Notes under the pieces: generated by a model | Told to the model about the DNA's origin: nothing | Databases searched by the model: none | The model's input: the letters and a program-made list of their open reading frames with translations, nothing else | Shown here: positions 46,111 through 58,027 of the stretch, one piece after another | How the letters are laid out: each line of letters starts with the position of its first letter | How positions within the stretch are numbered: the stretch's first letter is position 1 | NCBI GenBank assembly: GCA_963969595.1 | Contig: OZ018412.1 | Coordinates: 2,668,501 to 2,732,500, forward strand | Length of the DNA stretch: 64,000 nt | Reading direction: 5' to 3' | From: Neckera pumila | Taxonomy: Eukaryota > Streptophyta > Bryopsida > Hypnales > Neckeraceae | Made by a program: the position numbers and the translations under genes

Positions 46111-46508
46111 TTAAATGCCACAATTAGTTATCCTTAACGATATGTGTAAAACTTTGCTCTCTATTTTGTGGTTTGTTAATTTTGTATTTCTTAGCATGCC
46201 ATTGTCAATTTGGGGACCTTGATTCCAAATATGAGTTCAAAATCTCCAAATTTTATTAGTGGAGATATGCTCTAAAGCTTTCCTTGAAGATGAGAAAAGG
46301 AGCAATGAGGGATCAATTTTCCTTAGCCAGTAATGTCAATTTGGATTAACTATTTGGAAAATGAACCAACTCATTTGTAACAAGCTTGCCATTTTCTATG
46401 TATTGCATTAATTTCTGAAAATTATAAGTCACTAATGATACTACTCTTGCACCCCCTCTAATACAATAAATAACTGTATCATATTTGTATCCCAAAGTTA
46501 ACGATATA
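46111..46508. other. Spacer
   Basis: No gene seen. Confidence 0.3.
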
Positions 46509-46821
46509 AGGTAATAGGTTCTAAAATGGAGCTGGTTCTAAAATCAATCAGGCTCTAGAGGTACATTTTGCACTTTCCAATGTACAAGTGGTGTGTGTTT
46601 GAGGAGGTGGTCGATTTTCAAGCCCACAAAAATGCACTTTTCTACAACTTCAGAAGTTCATAACTAATTCTACAAAGCTTCAAAAAATATGAAACAACTT
46701 GGATTAGATGCCAATTTCTCTTGCCTTTCAAGAAAAATTTACTGAAAAATATTTTAAGAAATTCTACCTCCCCAAAATTCAGCTTCAGCTCTTAGATGAG
46801 CGGTTCATGGACCTCTTACCT
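46509..46821 (+). mobile_element. TA-flanked MITE, family E copy 2
   Basis: 313 bp, the same length as copy 1 (19833-20145) and closely matching it. Begins AGGTAATAGGT and ends ACCTCTTACCT. TA lies at 46507-46508 and 46822-46823. Confidence 0.8.
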
Positions 46822-47480
46822 TAGTAGAGATACTATTTTTGCATCCGCACGAATAGGACAAGCCAATGTCACGTTGAGGTCACCTTCCGGCCTGTAAGTT
46901 GTGTCCTTCTGGAGCATGGAATCCATGGGTGGTATCATCTCTTGGGAGTACAACACTGCCAAGACGAAAATCACGAAATATCTCGCCAGTTTGGAAAGGT
47001 AATAAGACCGTGATTTGTTCAAAAGACCTTCAGTTGATATTTTTCCTCCAACGGAAGACTTCAATGATAAATTTTTTTTGTCTGCTCCGGCAGCTTGTGG
47101 GGCTGGTATCCGTCTCAGCAACTGTTTCGGAGCGCAACTTCGAGTCACTGCTTTGTTCTTTTGTTCCAACCCAAGGTGCGGCAACGCATGCTTCGATTGA
47201 CAATTCGACAGTACTGTCCACGATATTTCCACCGTTGATCACCATCGGTGGATCAGGCTACTGGTTCTCGATGTAGTTGAAGATTCCATTGCAGTGGCCT
47301 TCATCGCAGGGTCATGTTGCAAGCAATCCTAGTTTTTGTTCTCGACACAAATGTGAAACAAAGTCAACAGAAGAGCAGTGGAAATTGTGTCTTGTTCCAG
47401 TCACAGAGTCTGCCCCGGCCAACTTGGCTGCCATTGGTAATTATTTTGATAGCTCTCGAGGAAACATGTCTACATAGATA
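46822..47480 (-). other. Open reading frames of unknown nature
   Basis: The minus strand has a 138-codon open frame (46816-47232, no ATG until late) with a hydrophobic run (YFVIFVLAVLY) that could be a membrane segment. It overlaps a 71-codon ATG frame (47030-47245) and a 125-codon plus-strand frame. Protein-like composition suggests a decayed or partial exon, but I recognise no family and no frame is clearly preferred. The family E MITE abuts the left side. Confidence 0.2.
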
Positions 47481-47544
47481 AAGGAAATGACCACCGGAAG
47501 GCCAATGAGACTGCTTGTGGGTCTTCCGTTGTGGTCATTTCCTT
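47481..47544. repeat. Short hairpin
   Basis: AAGGAAATGACCACCGGAAG (47481-47500) pairs with CTTCCGTTGTGGTCATTTCC and the following TT (47523-47544) around a 22-nt loop, with a small bulge. Confidence 0.6.
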
Positions 47545-47687
47545 GGCCTCTTTGGTCTGCCTTACCCCAAGAAGGTTACTGGAGAAGCAATCAAAATCAA
47601 CAAATATTTCTACATGGCAAATTTCGTTAAAATGGTGGCATTCCATTACAATGGCACGTTATTCAGTTCAGGACGGCTGTTCTGAAA

Positions 47688-47858
47688 TCTACACTTGTAG
47701 TACATTCTAAAAATCTACGCTTGTCCTAGATATCTAACATCTATACCAATCCTAGATTTTTTAGAACGGTCAGTCTGAAACCTATATGGTTCCTATATGT
47801 TTGAAATCTACAACAGTCTTAGATATCTGGAATCTATACTTGTTCTAGATGTTCAGAA
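47688..47858 (+). repeat. Degenerate minisatellite, unit about 26-27 bp
   Basis: About six diverged units of the form GAAATCTACACTTGTCCTAG + ATATCT. GTTCTGAAATCT-type and CAGAACAGGCGGTCTGAA-type sequences lie at the two edges. Confidence 0.65.
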
Positions 47859-50800
47859 CAGGCGGTCTGAAAAAATGGCATGGGGAATATGGCACAAGGA
47901 AAATATGGCACATGGAGGTTCATGAGTTTCAGTACCTACAGTAATTCAAAAGTAGTGCATTCTTGTACAATAACAATAGATATTTCAATGGTGTCCAATG
48001 TCAAGAAATCAGTATGGGGCAACCTAATTTGACTATTTTGTGTAGTAAACCTAGAGCATGACATGATTTCATTAGTGTCATTTTTTTATTGTTTATTGGC
48101 TTGAATGTAATCACATTTTAATCTCTAAAACCTCTTTACTCTCATTGTCCAGGGTCCGCAAAGAACTGGCTGTGATATAGATTGAAAGTGTGACAAATGC
48201 GCTTCAATTAATGACAAAGTGCCAAAGTGTGCAAGTTATTCCTTAGTGTCGTTTTAGAAATTTCTGAGGTCACAGCTGCTCCAGAGCTCTTTGTAATTGG
48301 CGATGACAATTTATTATTTTGCAGCTGCGTTGACATCGCAATCGCAAGTTCAGAAATCAGAAATTTGTTTATCAAGTCGACAATCGAATTTTGTCCAGGA
48401 ATCTTAAGAAGGATCCGGAATGCACGCTTAATCTCTCATCACGTTGCGGAGCTCTTGACTTTCAGGTGGTGTCGTTAAGGAGAAAATAGGCAAAGCAGGA
48501 GATGCAGCGCTAGAATTATGAGACCAATTAAACGCTGTAAAAAGATATGATTCGTGGAAATGATTCGGAAAGCTCATGTGGCGGTCTTATCCGAGATTAG
48601 GTCCGTTTTGTCCTGTGACCACGAGGATCCGAGATTGTACCGGTCTGGTTACAATCTGTGAGGGACATGCTTGTTACTGAGCTTCCCAGTGAAGATCTCC
48701 AAAGCATGCAGCTAGAGTTTACGCCAATGACTCCTGAAGAAAAAGGCCTTTGTTTTTAACCCTAGGGTTTCTACAATCATGAACCTGAAACACTGGCGGG
48801 TGTCACAATACGCTTATGAGTCTATCTGAGGTCTTGTTGATGCTATCTTTCTATGATGCAGGATGATTTCAATAACCATCCTGTTGAGCAAGGTTAGGTG
48901 ACTGAAGATTGTCACCTACGAGTAAAATCTGACTCTTTCGTATTAAGCACTTCAAAGCATTTGTCCACCACACAGGTGAAAAACGAATATTTCCAATTCT
49001 TCAATGGACCTGGCGTACATTAATACCTAGTGTGCATTGTCCCACATCAAGGCCCATAGGCAGCAGTAGTGACACGCTAATTACATCGTTCCTTTTGATT
49101 GTCCTCCATTTCATCCTTTAGCTCGATTTACATGCAGCTCAGCAATTCAAATCATTGAGAGTGGGCTAGTAGTTAGTTTCACAGTTCTAGGTTCAACAAA
49201 GTTGCTGATTCCGTTGAACTCAAAAGTGAGAAACCCGGCATTGATACATATATAGAACACCAACGAGACCAGACAATACTTGGTTATTCTTGCCAGATCT
49301 ATAAAAGCGTGATACCTGCTCCATGAATTCAACCAGCCCATTTGCGGAGACAAGCATTGGTGAGTAGTTTTCAGGTATTCTTTGTTCCGTCACGGCTGGG
49401 GCAAGAAACCTAGATGAAAATATGAAGTTCCTCCACATCCCCCGAGTTACTATATTCGCATGATGCAAAAATTGAACTCACACGTTGTGCTGCGGGCCCG
49501 TTGAAGAGTCATGTCAATCGAAAATCAGGGGGGCTAATTTCTTTCCTCTTCAATAGCAGTTGTTTCTTTTAACTTGCCACAGAACATGGCTAAGGCCGCC
49601 CAAGATATGTGTGACTTCATGCAGAAACTGAGGCCAACGTTTAGATAAATTCTGTGGCACTTATGAGACATGATTTCCTATGAAAGTGACGATCTCAAGG
49701 ATTGCAGAGTTGATATGAGTTTGAATGCATGACAGGTGTCTGTCGTCATTCCAACGCTTCACAACGATGGGAATACCTGCGTAATAGAACGGCCAGAAAC
49801 ACTTGAGGTCTTCAGATGCATCAAGTGTCCTGGAAATATTTGAGAAAAATCTATGCCTTTCTATTATTTACATATACATCACTGTGTTTGAATGATTACC
49901 GAGGGGAAGCCATGGGCACAACCTAATACCTCTTGGCTATCATAGTAATCAAAGCTTGGCGTCACTCCTGAAGCTCTCTCCATATCTTGGTAGTGAATTA
50001 TCACAGGCACTCAGAGATGAGATACCGTCTCCAAGAGTTCAGCCCACAGTTCTTGGCCCGATTCTTGGATAGGTGTAGATAGGGAGGCAAGTGGGAAAGG
50101 GATGACAATGGGTGTGCGTACCTTATTTGGAATAGGGTGAAGCTGTCTGCTTGCTCTACATTGGAAGCACACACCTGATAAGGCTGCCTTTTGCTTGCAC
50201 AAGCTTCACAGAACGGTTTAGCGCCCCATCTCACATTGTGTAGGTTTAGCCACAATCACAAGTCTTTGCAACATTCCAGAGCACATCGTTCTTGTCAGAG
50301 AAACAATTTGCAGTTATTAGAAGACACCTCATTCCAAAGCAGAGAAAGAGGAGCATACATCCTGTGCCTCACTTCCTATGAGGTGCTTAACTTACATTCC
50401 TTAATGAGAATAATTTAAGCAGATATACGCTCCTTCCCCAAGATAAACCAGTGAGCAGCAGCAATGTAAACGTGTGCTGTAAAGGGGAGGTGATCAATGA
50501 CTATAAAACATACGGAGTAATGACACAAAACCATACACCAGCGTTTGAGAAGTTCTTGGAGCTGCCCCAGTAATTGGCCTCCTCTTTGAAGAAGGAGCTG
50601 GGTTTTTTTCCAAGGGCACCGGTTCCATCCTCTCCTTATCAAATCTCTAGGTTCATGTCCTCTAGTTTAAAATTCTAATTAGCCACTTTCCTTCAAATTC
50701 AAGCTTGCAAAGACTACGATCCTCCTCTTTCAAAGACATAGTGTCTTTGAAATTAAACTCCAAATTTCATTACATCCATGGCAAGATTTGAACCAGACAC

Positions 50801-51425
50801 GTACAGCTCTTCACCAATTGAAGGTCAAGGATCCATCCAACTTATCAAAGATTGAGTTGAAAGTGGTTTAGAGAAGGTTGTAAAATACAAATAGAGTTTC
50901 AAATTCAAGATTTTTACCTTCTTTAGGTACATATTCAATTGCTTTTTCAAAGTACTTCTCTAGATTTATAAATGAATATTGAAATTTCAAGCCATTCTTC
51001 TACAATAGAACGGCATCTACAAGGGTAGAGTCAAACTCTTTTTTTGGCCCTTTTATAGATTTGCATGACACTTTCCAAATTGAAAGTTGTCATGCAAGTC
51101 CGGTTCTTAATTTTAAAGAATCATTTGTCCCCCAAAAGCATGTTCACAAACAACAATGCTCACACATTGGCACTTTGCTACTTGTGCAAGGGTCAGAAGG
51201 TTAGGGAGCTTCAATTTCGGTGATGGGCTCTAGTTAATGGATGCCCACAAGTCTCAAAATGTCCTAGACTTCATCTTCTTAACGGACCCTTATAGTTTAA
51301 AAACAAAGATTTTATGCTTACAAGCTATAGAATCCATTTGCAGAAGTAAGAATTTTTTTTCCTACCCCTTTGAAGCATGCATGTGAATAGGATTAAGAAT
51401 TTTAAACGCATGAATCACATCATTG
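47859..51425. other. Unassigned region with unrecognised ORFs
   Basis: Base composition is less AT-biased than the transposon blocks. Open frames include plus 48227-48478 (83 codons) and minus 49147-49353 and 49220-49468 (68 and 82 codons, overlapping in different frames; the former has a hydrophobic YCLVSLVFYICINAGFL run). None matches a family I know and no splice-consistent gene could be assembled. From 50.6 to 51.4 kb there is AT-rich spacer. Confidence 0.25.
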
Positions 51426-51768
51426 CATTAGAGAAAATATCAACACTTTGGAGGGCTTTTCCAGATTGACATGCTTAGCTATTTCAAGTTTGGCTTGTCA
51501 ATATGAAAAAGTTCCCCAGTGAGCAGTCAACTAAGCTGACTACTCGCAGAAACAGTCCAATTTTGCGGAGGGGGGGGGGGGGGGGGGTGTCAATTTTTTT
51601 TATAATAATTTTTAGTTTGTAAAACTGAGTTCCTGTGCATTGTCACTGCAACTTCAACTGCGCGGAAATAGGGAGAGAGTGAAATTTTCAGCCCCAAGAA
51701 ATCAAATTTCAGAGTACTTCGGAGGGCTATAGAGCAGCCCTCCGGGAGGCTTGAAATTTTCTCTAATG
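51426..51768 (-). mobile_element. CATTAG MITE, family C copy 3, inverted
   Basis: 343 bp. Begins CATTAGAGAAAATATCAACAC and ends GCTTGAAATTTTCTCTAATG. Contains the family's CAGCCCTCCGGGAGGC and GTTCCTGTGCATTGTCACTGC in reverse orientation, and a poly-G run. Confidence 0.75.
51570..51587. repeat. Poly-G tract
   Basis: Eighteen consecutive G residues inside a family C MITE. Confidence 0.9.
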
Positions 51769-52046
51769 GTAGTCAAAGCCTCATACATAGCCTCAATATA
51801 CATCTTTTAGAGTGACAAGGCAACCTGTAAATCAGCCTCTTAGGATTCCCAGTCATTTGAATGCTGTGAAATTTAAACCCTTGACTTTTTACTATGTAAG
51901 CAATAAAAGTAACTACATGGAGGTCCAAACACTATAAAAAACCCTTGTTTTAGGTGAAGGATTTTAGGTGACATCTAATGTAACAACCCATATTTTTATA
52001 TCAACAATAATGTTCAATGTAACCTCAAGATTTTCTAAAACACAGG

Positions 52047-52405
52047 CATTAAAGAAAATTTTAGGCCTTTGGAGGGCTGCTCCACAACCCTCCAAAGTAC
52101 CATGAAATTTATTTATTTTTTGCTCAAAAATTCGTTTTTCCCCTATTTCCGCCCAATTGAAATTGCAGCGGCAGTGGCGCAGTAACCCAGAATTCCAAAT
52201 AAATAATAATAATAATAATAATTATTATTTGTTAATCTTAATAAATAGTTAAAAAAAAATTCTGCAAAATTTGACTGCTTTGGCAAGCAGTTATAGACTT
52301 TGATTGCTCACCAAGAGCACTTTTCAAAGTTGACAGGCCATGTAAGAAATAGCATGGCATGTCAACTTCAAACGGACCTCCGAGGGGCTGAAATTTTCTC
52401 TAATG
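52047..52405 (+). mobile_element. CATTAG MITE, family C copy 4
   Basis: 359 bp. Begins CATTAAAGAAAATTTTAGGCC and ends GGGCTGAAATTTTCTCTAATG. Contains GGGCTGCTCCACAACCCTCC, GCGGCAGTGGCGCAGTAACCC and an (AAT)n stretch (about 52200-52225). Confidence 0.75.
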
Positions 52406-55400
52406 GTTCTTATAGTGAAGTTTAGATATCACATGAAATGTTGTACTAGGATTAAATGTATTTTAATTTTAATCCCAAGAATTGATAAGAAAACACAACC
52501 TGATTGAAGCAATTTTTGTCTTCACAATAGACTCTATAGACAAAATGTCAATAAGTTTTTTTTAAATGATTCTGGACAATTTAGATAACACATATAGTAC
52601 AAAATGTTGGCCAAGAAACAGAAAATATATAAATGAATTAGAAGTAAGTTTTCAACCTACTAAACAATATGGGGGGTAGATCCATTATCATGAGGAGGAA
52701 TGTTACGCAAAAGACTAGTACTGATTCTAAAGAGTCACATAATATATTTATAATATGCCATTCAGAGAGCCAACAAATTTTGTGATACCATTTAAGGAAT
52801 TTTTGAGTATCATTCAATTCATTTTGGAGGGCTTGAAGGATTTTTTTTAAAAGATTTTTTTAATCTAGGCAAAATATTTTACATGTAATCAACATCAATA
52901 GACATGTTTTTACAAGACCGACTCTTCAAAGCCTCAAGAGCATTTAAGTTAGTTTGATGGGCTTCTACCAACTTTCTTTCAATTTTGATCAAACCTCTTT
53001 AAATTAAATACACTCCTAAATAGTAGTATAGATTGACTATGTGTTTATGTATAGTAATAGTAAGAGAATTCTAGATTCCTCATGCTTTACAATCATAATG
53101 CATATGACTGCCATATATATATAAGTCTCAAAGTTACACTTTAGACTTGGAGTGTTTTTTTCTTTTTTCTTTTATACAATAGACAAAAATCCCTAAAATA
53201 AGTGTTAGATTGCAATTAATAAAGTCCCTACTAATACAGTGTTTAATTTGTAGAAACCTAGAGTGCCTAAAATGTTGCAATCTCTCGCTATTAAAAATTA
53301 AAAGTTTTAAAAATAGCCTAAGTCTAGTTTGCAAAATCAATTGTAGAATACCTTTTTTGGTTTAGATCAAGCCCAAACTCACAAGTGCATGTGTCAAAGT
53401 CTAACTAAAGTTAGAATTAGTATTTCATGTCTAGTAGATTTTCTTTAGGACTAGAAGAGCTCATAACAAAAGAAGTCTGAAGTTACTAATCATTCCTAGA
53501 GAAAAGTAGAAAGATAAATGTTGACCTTGCAGATGTAAACTCAAGTATTATACATAACGACACAACCGAAGATCAAGGAGAGATGTTTTTGAGATAAAAA
53601 TTTCTAGGAGCTCAATGGCACAATTGGTTCATCAAGATTCCCTTCCAGTCAAACTATTTCCGGTTCACTGAATTTAATAGGAGGTAATACCAATCAAGCC
53701 TTCTTGTAAAAAGTACAAAGTAAGACTAATTAGGAGCTTGAATTTCGTGTTTGGGACCCTTCACAGACTGTTTTCATTTTCTGTAATTAACATACCGAAA
53801 TGTATGTTTCATTTCTCTTGCTGTCGATGTTTTCCAGAAGCTTGGAATATGCCCTCAGCTTTGAGGATAGACACACTTGAAGCTGCTTCCGTTTTGAATG
53901 TTTTTAACTTTTTTGGCAAATCAATGTTGTGACACCAAGTCACCAACCCTTGTGTTACAGTGTCTAATTATGCAATTTTCAAAGATAATCCATAAAAAAA
54001 GACTGTCTATTAAATGAATGCGAGACTCTGGAAAAAGCTGATCTGTACTTCACCCCTGCTTGAGCTAACTTACGACAATGCATTCTCAGAAATCGTGGAA
54101 TGTAATGCTACAGCTTGCATGACATCCCCTGATCAACAAATAGGCGTCAGCGTCCTTCCAAATGGCAAATGTGTGCTTAACATGTAAAAGAAGAAGTTGG
54201 CGAGCTTTTCCAAAACTGAATTGTAGAGTATTGTGAACATTTAAACTTTCTCCAGTTGTGTACGTATTTTTTATCAATGGAATTTGTCCATGTGTTTCAA
54301 AAAAAACACTAAAACTTTCTCCAAGCAATAAGTAGGATCAATTGAAAGCATTGAAACAGAAGATTGAACTACCGTGTTGCACCACATTCCCAATACTGCT
54401 TGCCAATACAGTACTTAACTACTGAAAGATTAATATGAGCGTTGAAGAATCCTGATGCTTGCTTTACTCGCCTGCCTGTCTAGAAAACTAAGAGAATCCG
54501 ATGAAGCCTCTTGGACAGTCACCAAGCGACCACTCACTCAGCGTGTGGAGAAACTTGAAAGCAAGTTTATCGATGCCTGGGCCACACCAGCAATGTTCAA
54601 CGTTACATATGATCTTTGCCAAGCATAACTTTTTACAATTCAAGGAGCGGGGTTTGGAGATGCTGTTTTGTGACTACTATGAACAGAGTTTGAAACAGAA
54701 CGGAAATTTGATTGCAAAAATTTAACATAGATATTCTGAAGCAGAACAAGTAAAAGATATCACTTGTTTTCTACAATCTCTTTGCTCGTGAACGTCGTTT
54801 CTGCCAAACTCTATCCATACCCCAATTTTTTTTGAGTCGATGCAGACATAAAACATATCTTAGAAGAATGCGGGGATAAGAGATTGTGCTTGAGGTTAGA
54901 TTTGGCGTTCAATTAAACATAGCCTCTCCACCATTCAAGAAACCTAGTTTGGAGTCACTCTTCTGTAGAGATCATGAAACGTTGTTTGAAATGGAATGAA
55001 AAGTTTGATTTTAAAAATGCAACAAAACAAGTGACTCTTTTTTTTCAATCTCACTGTTTTGGAACATCGTTTGTGCAAATGTGACCTCGCCTTTGGACTT
55101 TGGTCAAAGAAATTGTGGTAGAATTTGTTAACAAAATACTTGCCCATCTTGCTTGCTAACTCCCGACCTACCATTGTCGTGCTGCGTAGTTCAAGATTAG
55201 TATTCGTGACAATACAGGGTGCTCGAAGCAACACTTTTAAATCTCCGATGCTATGGGTTCAGTACAAGAAGTGTCCGAGGAATGGCTTCTATGATTTTTG
55301 TAGAAACAAAAAATGCACCTATTGATCTAGTAACTGGATCAGTTTTGGGTTGACTTACTCAATGATAGGTCTCGTTCATCCAGAGCCGTGAAAGAGTTGA

Positions 55401-55670
55401 CGACTCATCAGCTTGAGCACTGATTACGGACAATGTCAGTATGTGTTACGGCAACTGAACGCAATTCACAGCTATTCCATCAAATCAATCACGGAAACAA
55501 TCTCTAGCTACACACTCCACGTCTTCGGATGTAGTTTAAAAATTATAATAGCATCGGATCCTGAGTCGACCTGGGTGGAGATCTTTCGAAAAGGGTGTCT
55601 TAGGGGAGTCCTCATACTGTCTCTTCCCTGTTACACAGAACTTTGTTTATAGTTGGTAACATCAGTTAAC
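52406..55670. other. Unassigned region with unrecognised ORFs
   Basis: The left part (52.4-53.5 kb) is AT-rich. At 53.7-55.65 kb composition is more mixed, with open frames such as plus 54501-54725 (74 codons), minus 54944-55234 (96 codons) and plus 55413-55652 (79 codons). I recognise none and cannot chain them by splice sites. They may be decayed gene remnants. Confidence 0.25.
54255..54311 (+). mobile_element. Tiny A-tailed retroposon fragment
   Basis: A 57-bp insert ending GTGTTTCAAAAAAAACACTA, bracketed by the 12-bp direct repeats AAACTTTCTCCA (54243-54254, 54312-54323). The TGTTTC-A(n) 3' end resembles the fragments near 27.6 and 27.8 kb. Confidence 0.65.
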
Positions 55671-56193
55671 CCTTAAAGGAGATTGCAAGTCCCATGGGCA
55701 TTATGAAAGTCAAATCTGAATTTTCATGTAGTTCTTAATTTTAAAATGTTTTTAAGCTTCACTTAGAAAATGTAGCTCCAATAATCTACTTTTCATTCCA
55801 TCTTGAATTTTTTTCAAGATTGTTAGAATTGTAATTTTTGTGACACTTTGAAAGGTCAAAATACACCACTTTTGAGCTTTTTCTATCAAATTTCTCTTGG
55901 TGTGAGTTCCAGAAGTACATCAATTACACCATGATGTTTGTCACTATCATTTTCATTTTAATAGAAATTTCATATTGTTTAAAACATTTTTGTAATTTCT
56001 TTGATTTTTACAAAGAAATATATTTAAAGAATCATATAAAATTCAATTTGATGTTTTTAATTGTGAAAAAATGAAATTGAATTTTAGACATATATTACTA
56101 CATGTGAAAAATACCAACGTTTTGAAATGTACATTTTAATGTAAAAATCTAATGAAGTTTGACCAAGCTCAGACATGAAATGTCCTTTAAGGA
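55671..56193. mobile_element. TTAA-flanked element (523 bp)
   Basis: TTAA at 55667-55670 and 56194-56197. Ends are CCCTTAAAGGA and TCCTTTAAGGA. The interior is unlike the main family but resembles the 39947-40771 element in its CCCTYAAAGG ends and AT-rich body. Confidence 0.75.
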
Positions 56194-56231
56194 TTAAAAA
56201 GCTTCTCAACTTTTGCTTGTACTATCATTAA

Positions 56232-57111
56232 CCCCTAAGAGCCCAAGGCCATTTCTACCTCAAAAAACACCCAAAACTGCCATTTCTAGAGCATTCATCA
56301 AAAAAGTTTGAAAAATTGATTTTTTGGGAATGTAACTGTTGGATCTTGTAGTTAACTTGTGTGAAAACATGTGGTAAAAATTTCTTGAGGTTGACCATAT
56401 AGATTGGGAGATATTTGCATTCAATGTCTGTTTTGTTTTTTTTCCACTGTGCCCGAAAATTTCAGATGCCTTTGACCCCCATTTGCTGAATTTTTTCCCA
56501 CTACACACCTCCAATTTATAATTTTTTCTTATGGGGAAACATGTTAGGCATGTGCATGCCAATTTTCAAGGCAATCCAAGACAATCCCAATATTCAAAAA
56601 AATTAAAATTTGCCACTATGTCCCAAGAAATGACAATACAATATGCCATTTTCAAAAAAAAAATCCCATCACAGATTTTTTGATCTAGGAAATCTAAATA
56701 ATGGATTGAAAGATGCACTTGCATTTTAGAAGTAGGAAAATAAAATTTTGAAAAATGTCAAAATCTCTAACATCTACAAGCTCCTAAAGCCTCATGTGAC
56801 CTCCCAATAAGCACAACAATAGCCTCTCTTGCCACCTCTTGCCACCTCTCCTCTCTTGCCACCTTTGGTGCCCCCTTGGGAGTCAAAGTCAGATTCTTGA
56901 GGGGCAGCAGATTCCCAAACTGAAATTTTTATTTAATCCACCATAACTTTTGGAGGGTAAGTTGGAATTTGATGAAATTTATCTTTCTGTGAAGCTAATG
57001 AGATTTCCTATCTCCCAAAAAAGTTTCAAAAAATCATGTGAAAAATTGAGGTCACATGAGCTTGCCCAAAGTACCAAATACCCCCCGCAGGGACACTTGG
57101 ACTTATAGGGG
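56232..57111 (-). mobile_element. TTAA-family MITE, inverted
   Basis: 880 bp between TTAA at 56228-56231 and 57112-57115. Ends are CCCCTAAGAGCCC and GGACTTATAGGGG. It carries the main-family subterminal AAAAAACACCCAAAACTGCC and a GGATCTTGTAG landmark. The middle (56.5-56.9 kb) has unrelated sequence, including a repeated TTGCCACCTCT motif. Confidence 0.8.
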
Positions 57112-57243
57112 TTAAGTTCATAACATCCACAACTACAATTTTCTCCAATGCAATGTTTTACGATTGGCCACAAGCAAGCGGAACTACAACCCGTAATTGG
57201 TGCTCCTTGTTACATTTATCAAACACTCAAAATCAACATAACA

Positions 57244-57780
57244 TTTAGTAGCCTTCAGAGAGGTTGCCTTTTCTTCTCTTGAGTCTTCATCTTTGAAATT
57301 CATCCACACATTATGGAGAATTAAAGTAAGCTTCAGTACTAGGATATTTAATTTGAGGTCCCTATTTTATGACTACAAAACTTGATTGCACCCAAAATAT
57401 AACTAGTTGTTTATCATCCTATGTCAAACTTGACTACCCAATCCAGATCCATTGGAAACAAAATATGTTTTCTTTATCAAGGCGCATTCTTTAGGAAATA
57501 AAAGACTAAATTAGATGTCAAGTAAATTTCATCTACATGTACTAGATTTCTACCTACATGGCCAAAGTACTAACAAGTACCATTGAAGTTTCTTCTATCC
57601 ATTCTACCTTTCAAGCAAATGAAGAACAAGCGAGGTCTTTCAAGACCCTTTGCACTCTAATATTGACCTTTACTTAATAAACTCTGCAACGACGTTGTGA
57701 CCAAAGAGTGTCTGATGGATGATTCTCCAAATCACTTTAAAAATGAAGAATATATCTATGGGAACAAAAATCAAATCATT
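57244..57780 (+). repeat. Dispersed repeat family D, copy 4
   Basis: Begins TTTAGTAGCCTTCAGAGAGG and continues TTCTTCTCTTGAGTCTTCATC and GGAGAATTAAAGTAAG. A later TTGTGACCAAAGAGTGTCTGATGG block matches 21.18 kb. The ends are undefined. Confidence 0.5.
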
Positions 57781-58027
57781 TTTGAAAGATGGCCTTAGTC
57801 ATTGACCAACATCAATATAAAAAATTAAAAGAGAACAAAGAATCTTATAAATGTTAGTATTATAAATGCCTATCAAATTGTCTCTAAAAACTAAAACCAC
57901 TGGATTGATACAATGCATATTTTTTGTCTCTCTATCATGATCAACATTGAATGCTTCTTCAAGAAATTGACAAATTCCTTATAATTTAAAAGCAAAAAAA
58001 TTGCACCCTTTGGATTTAGACATTTAA

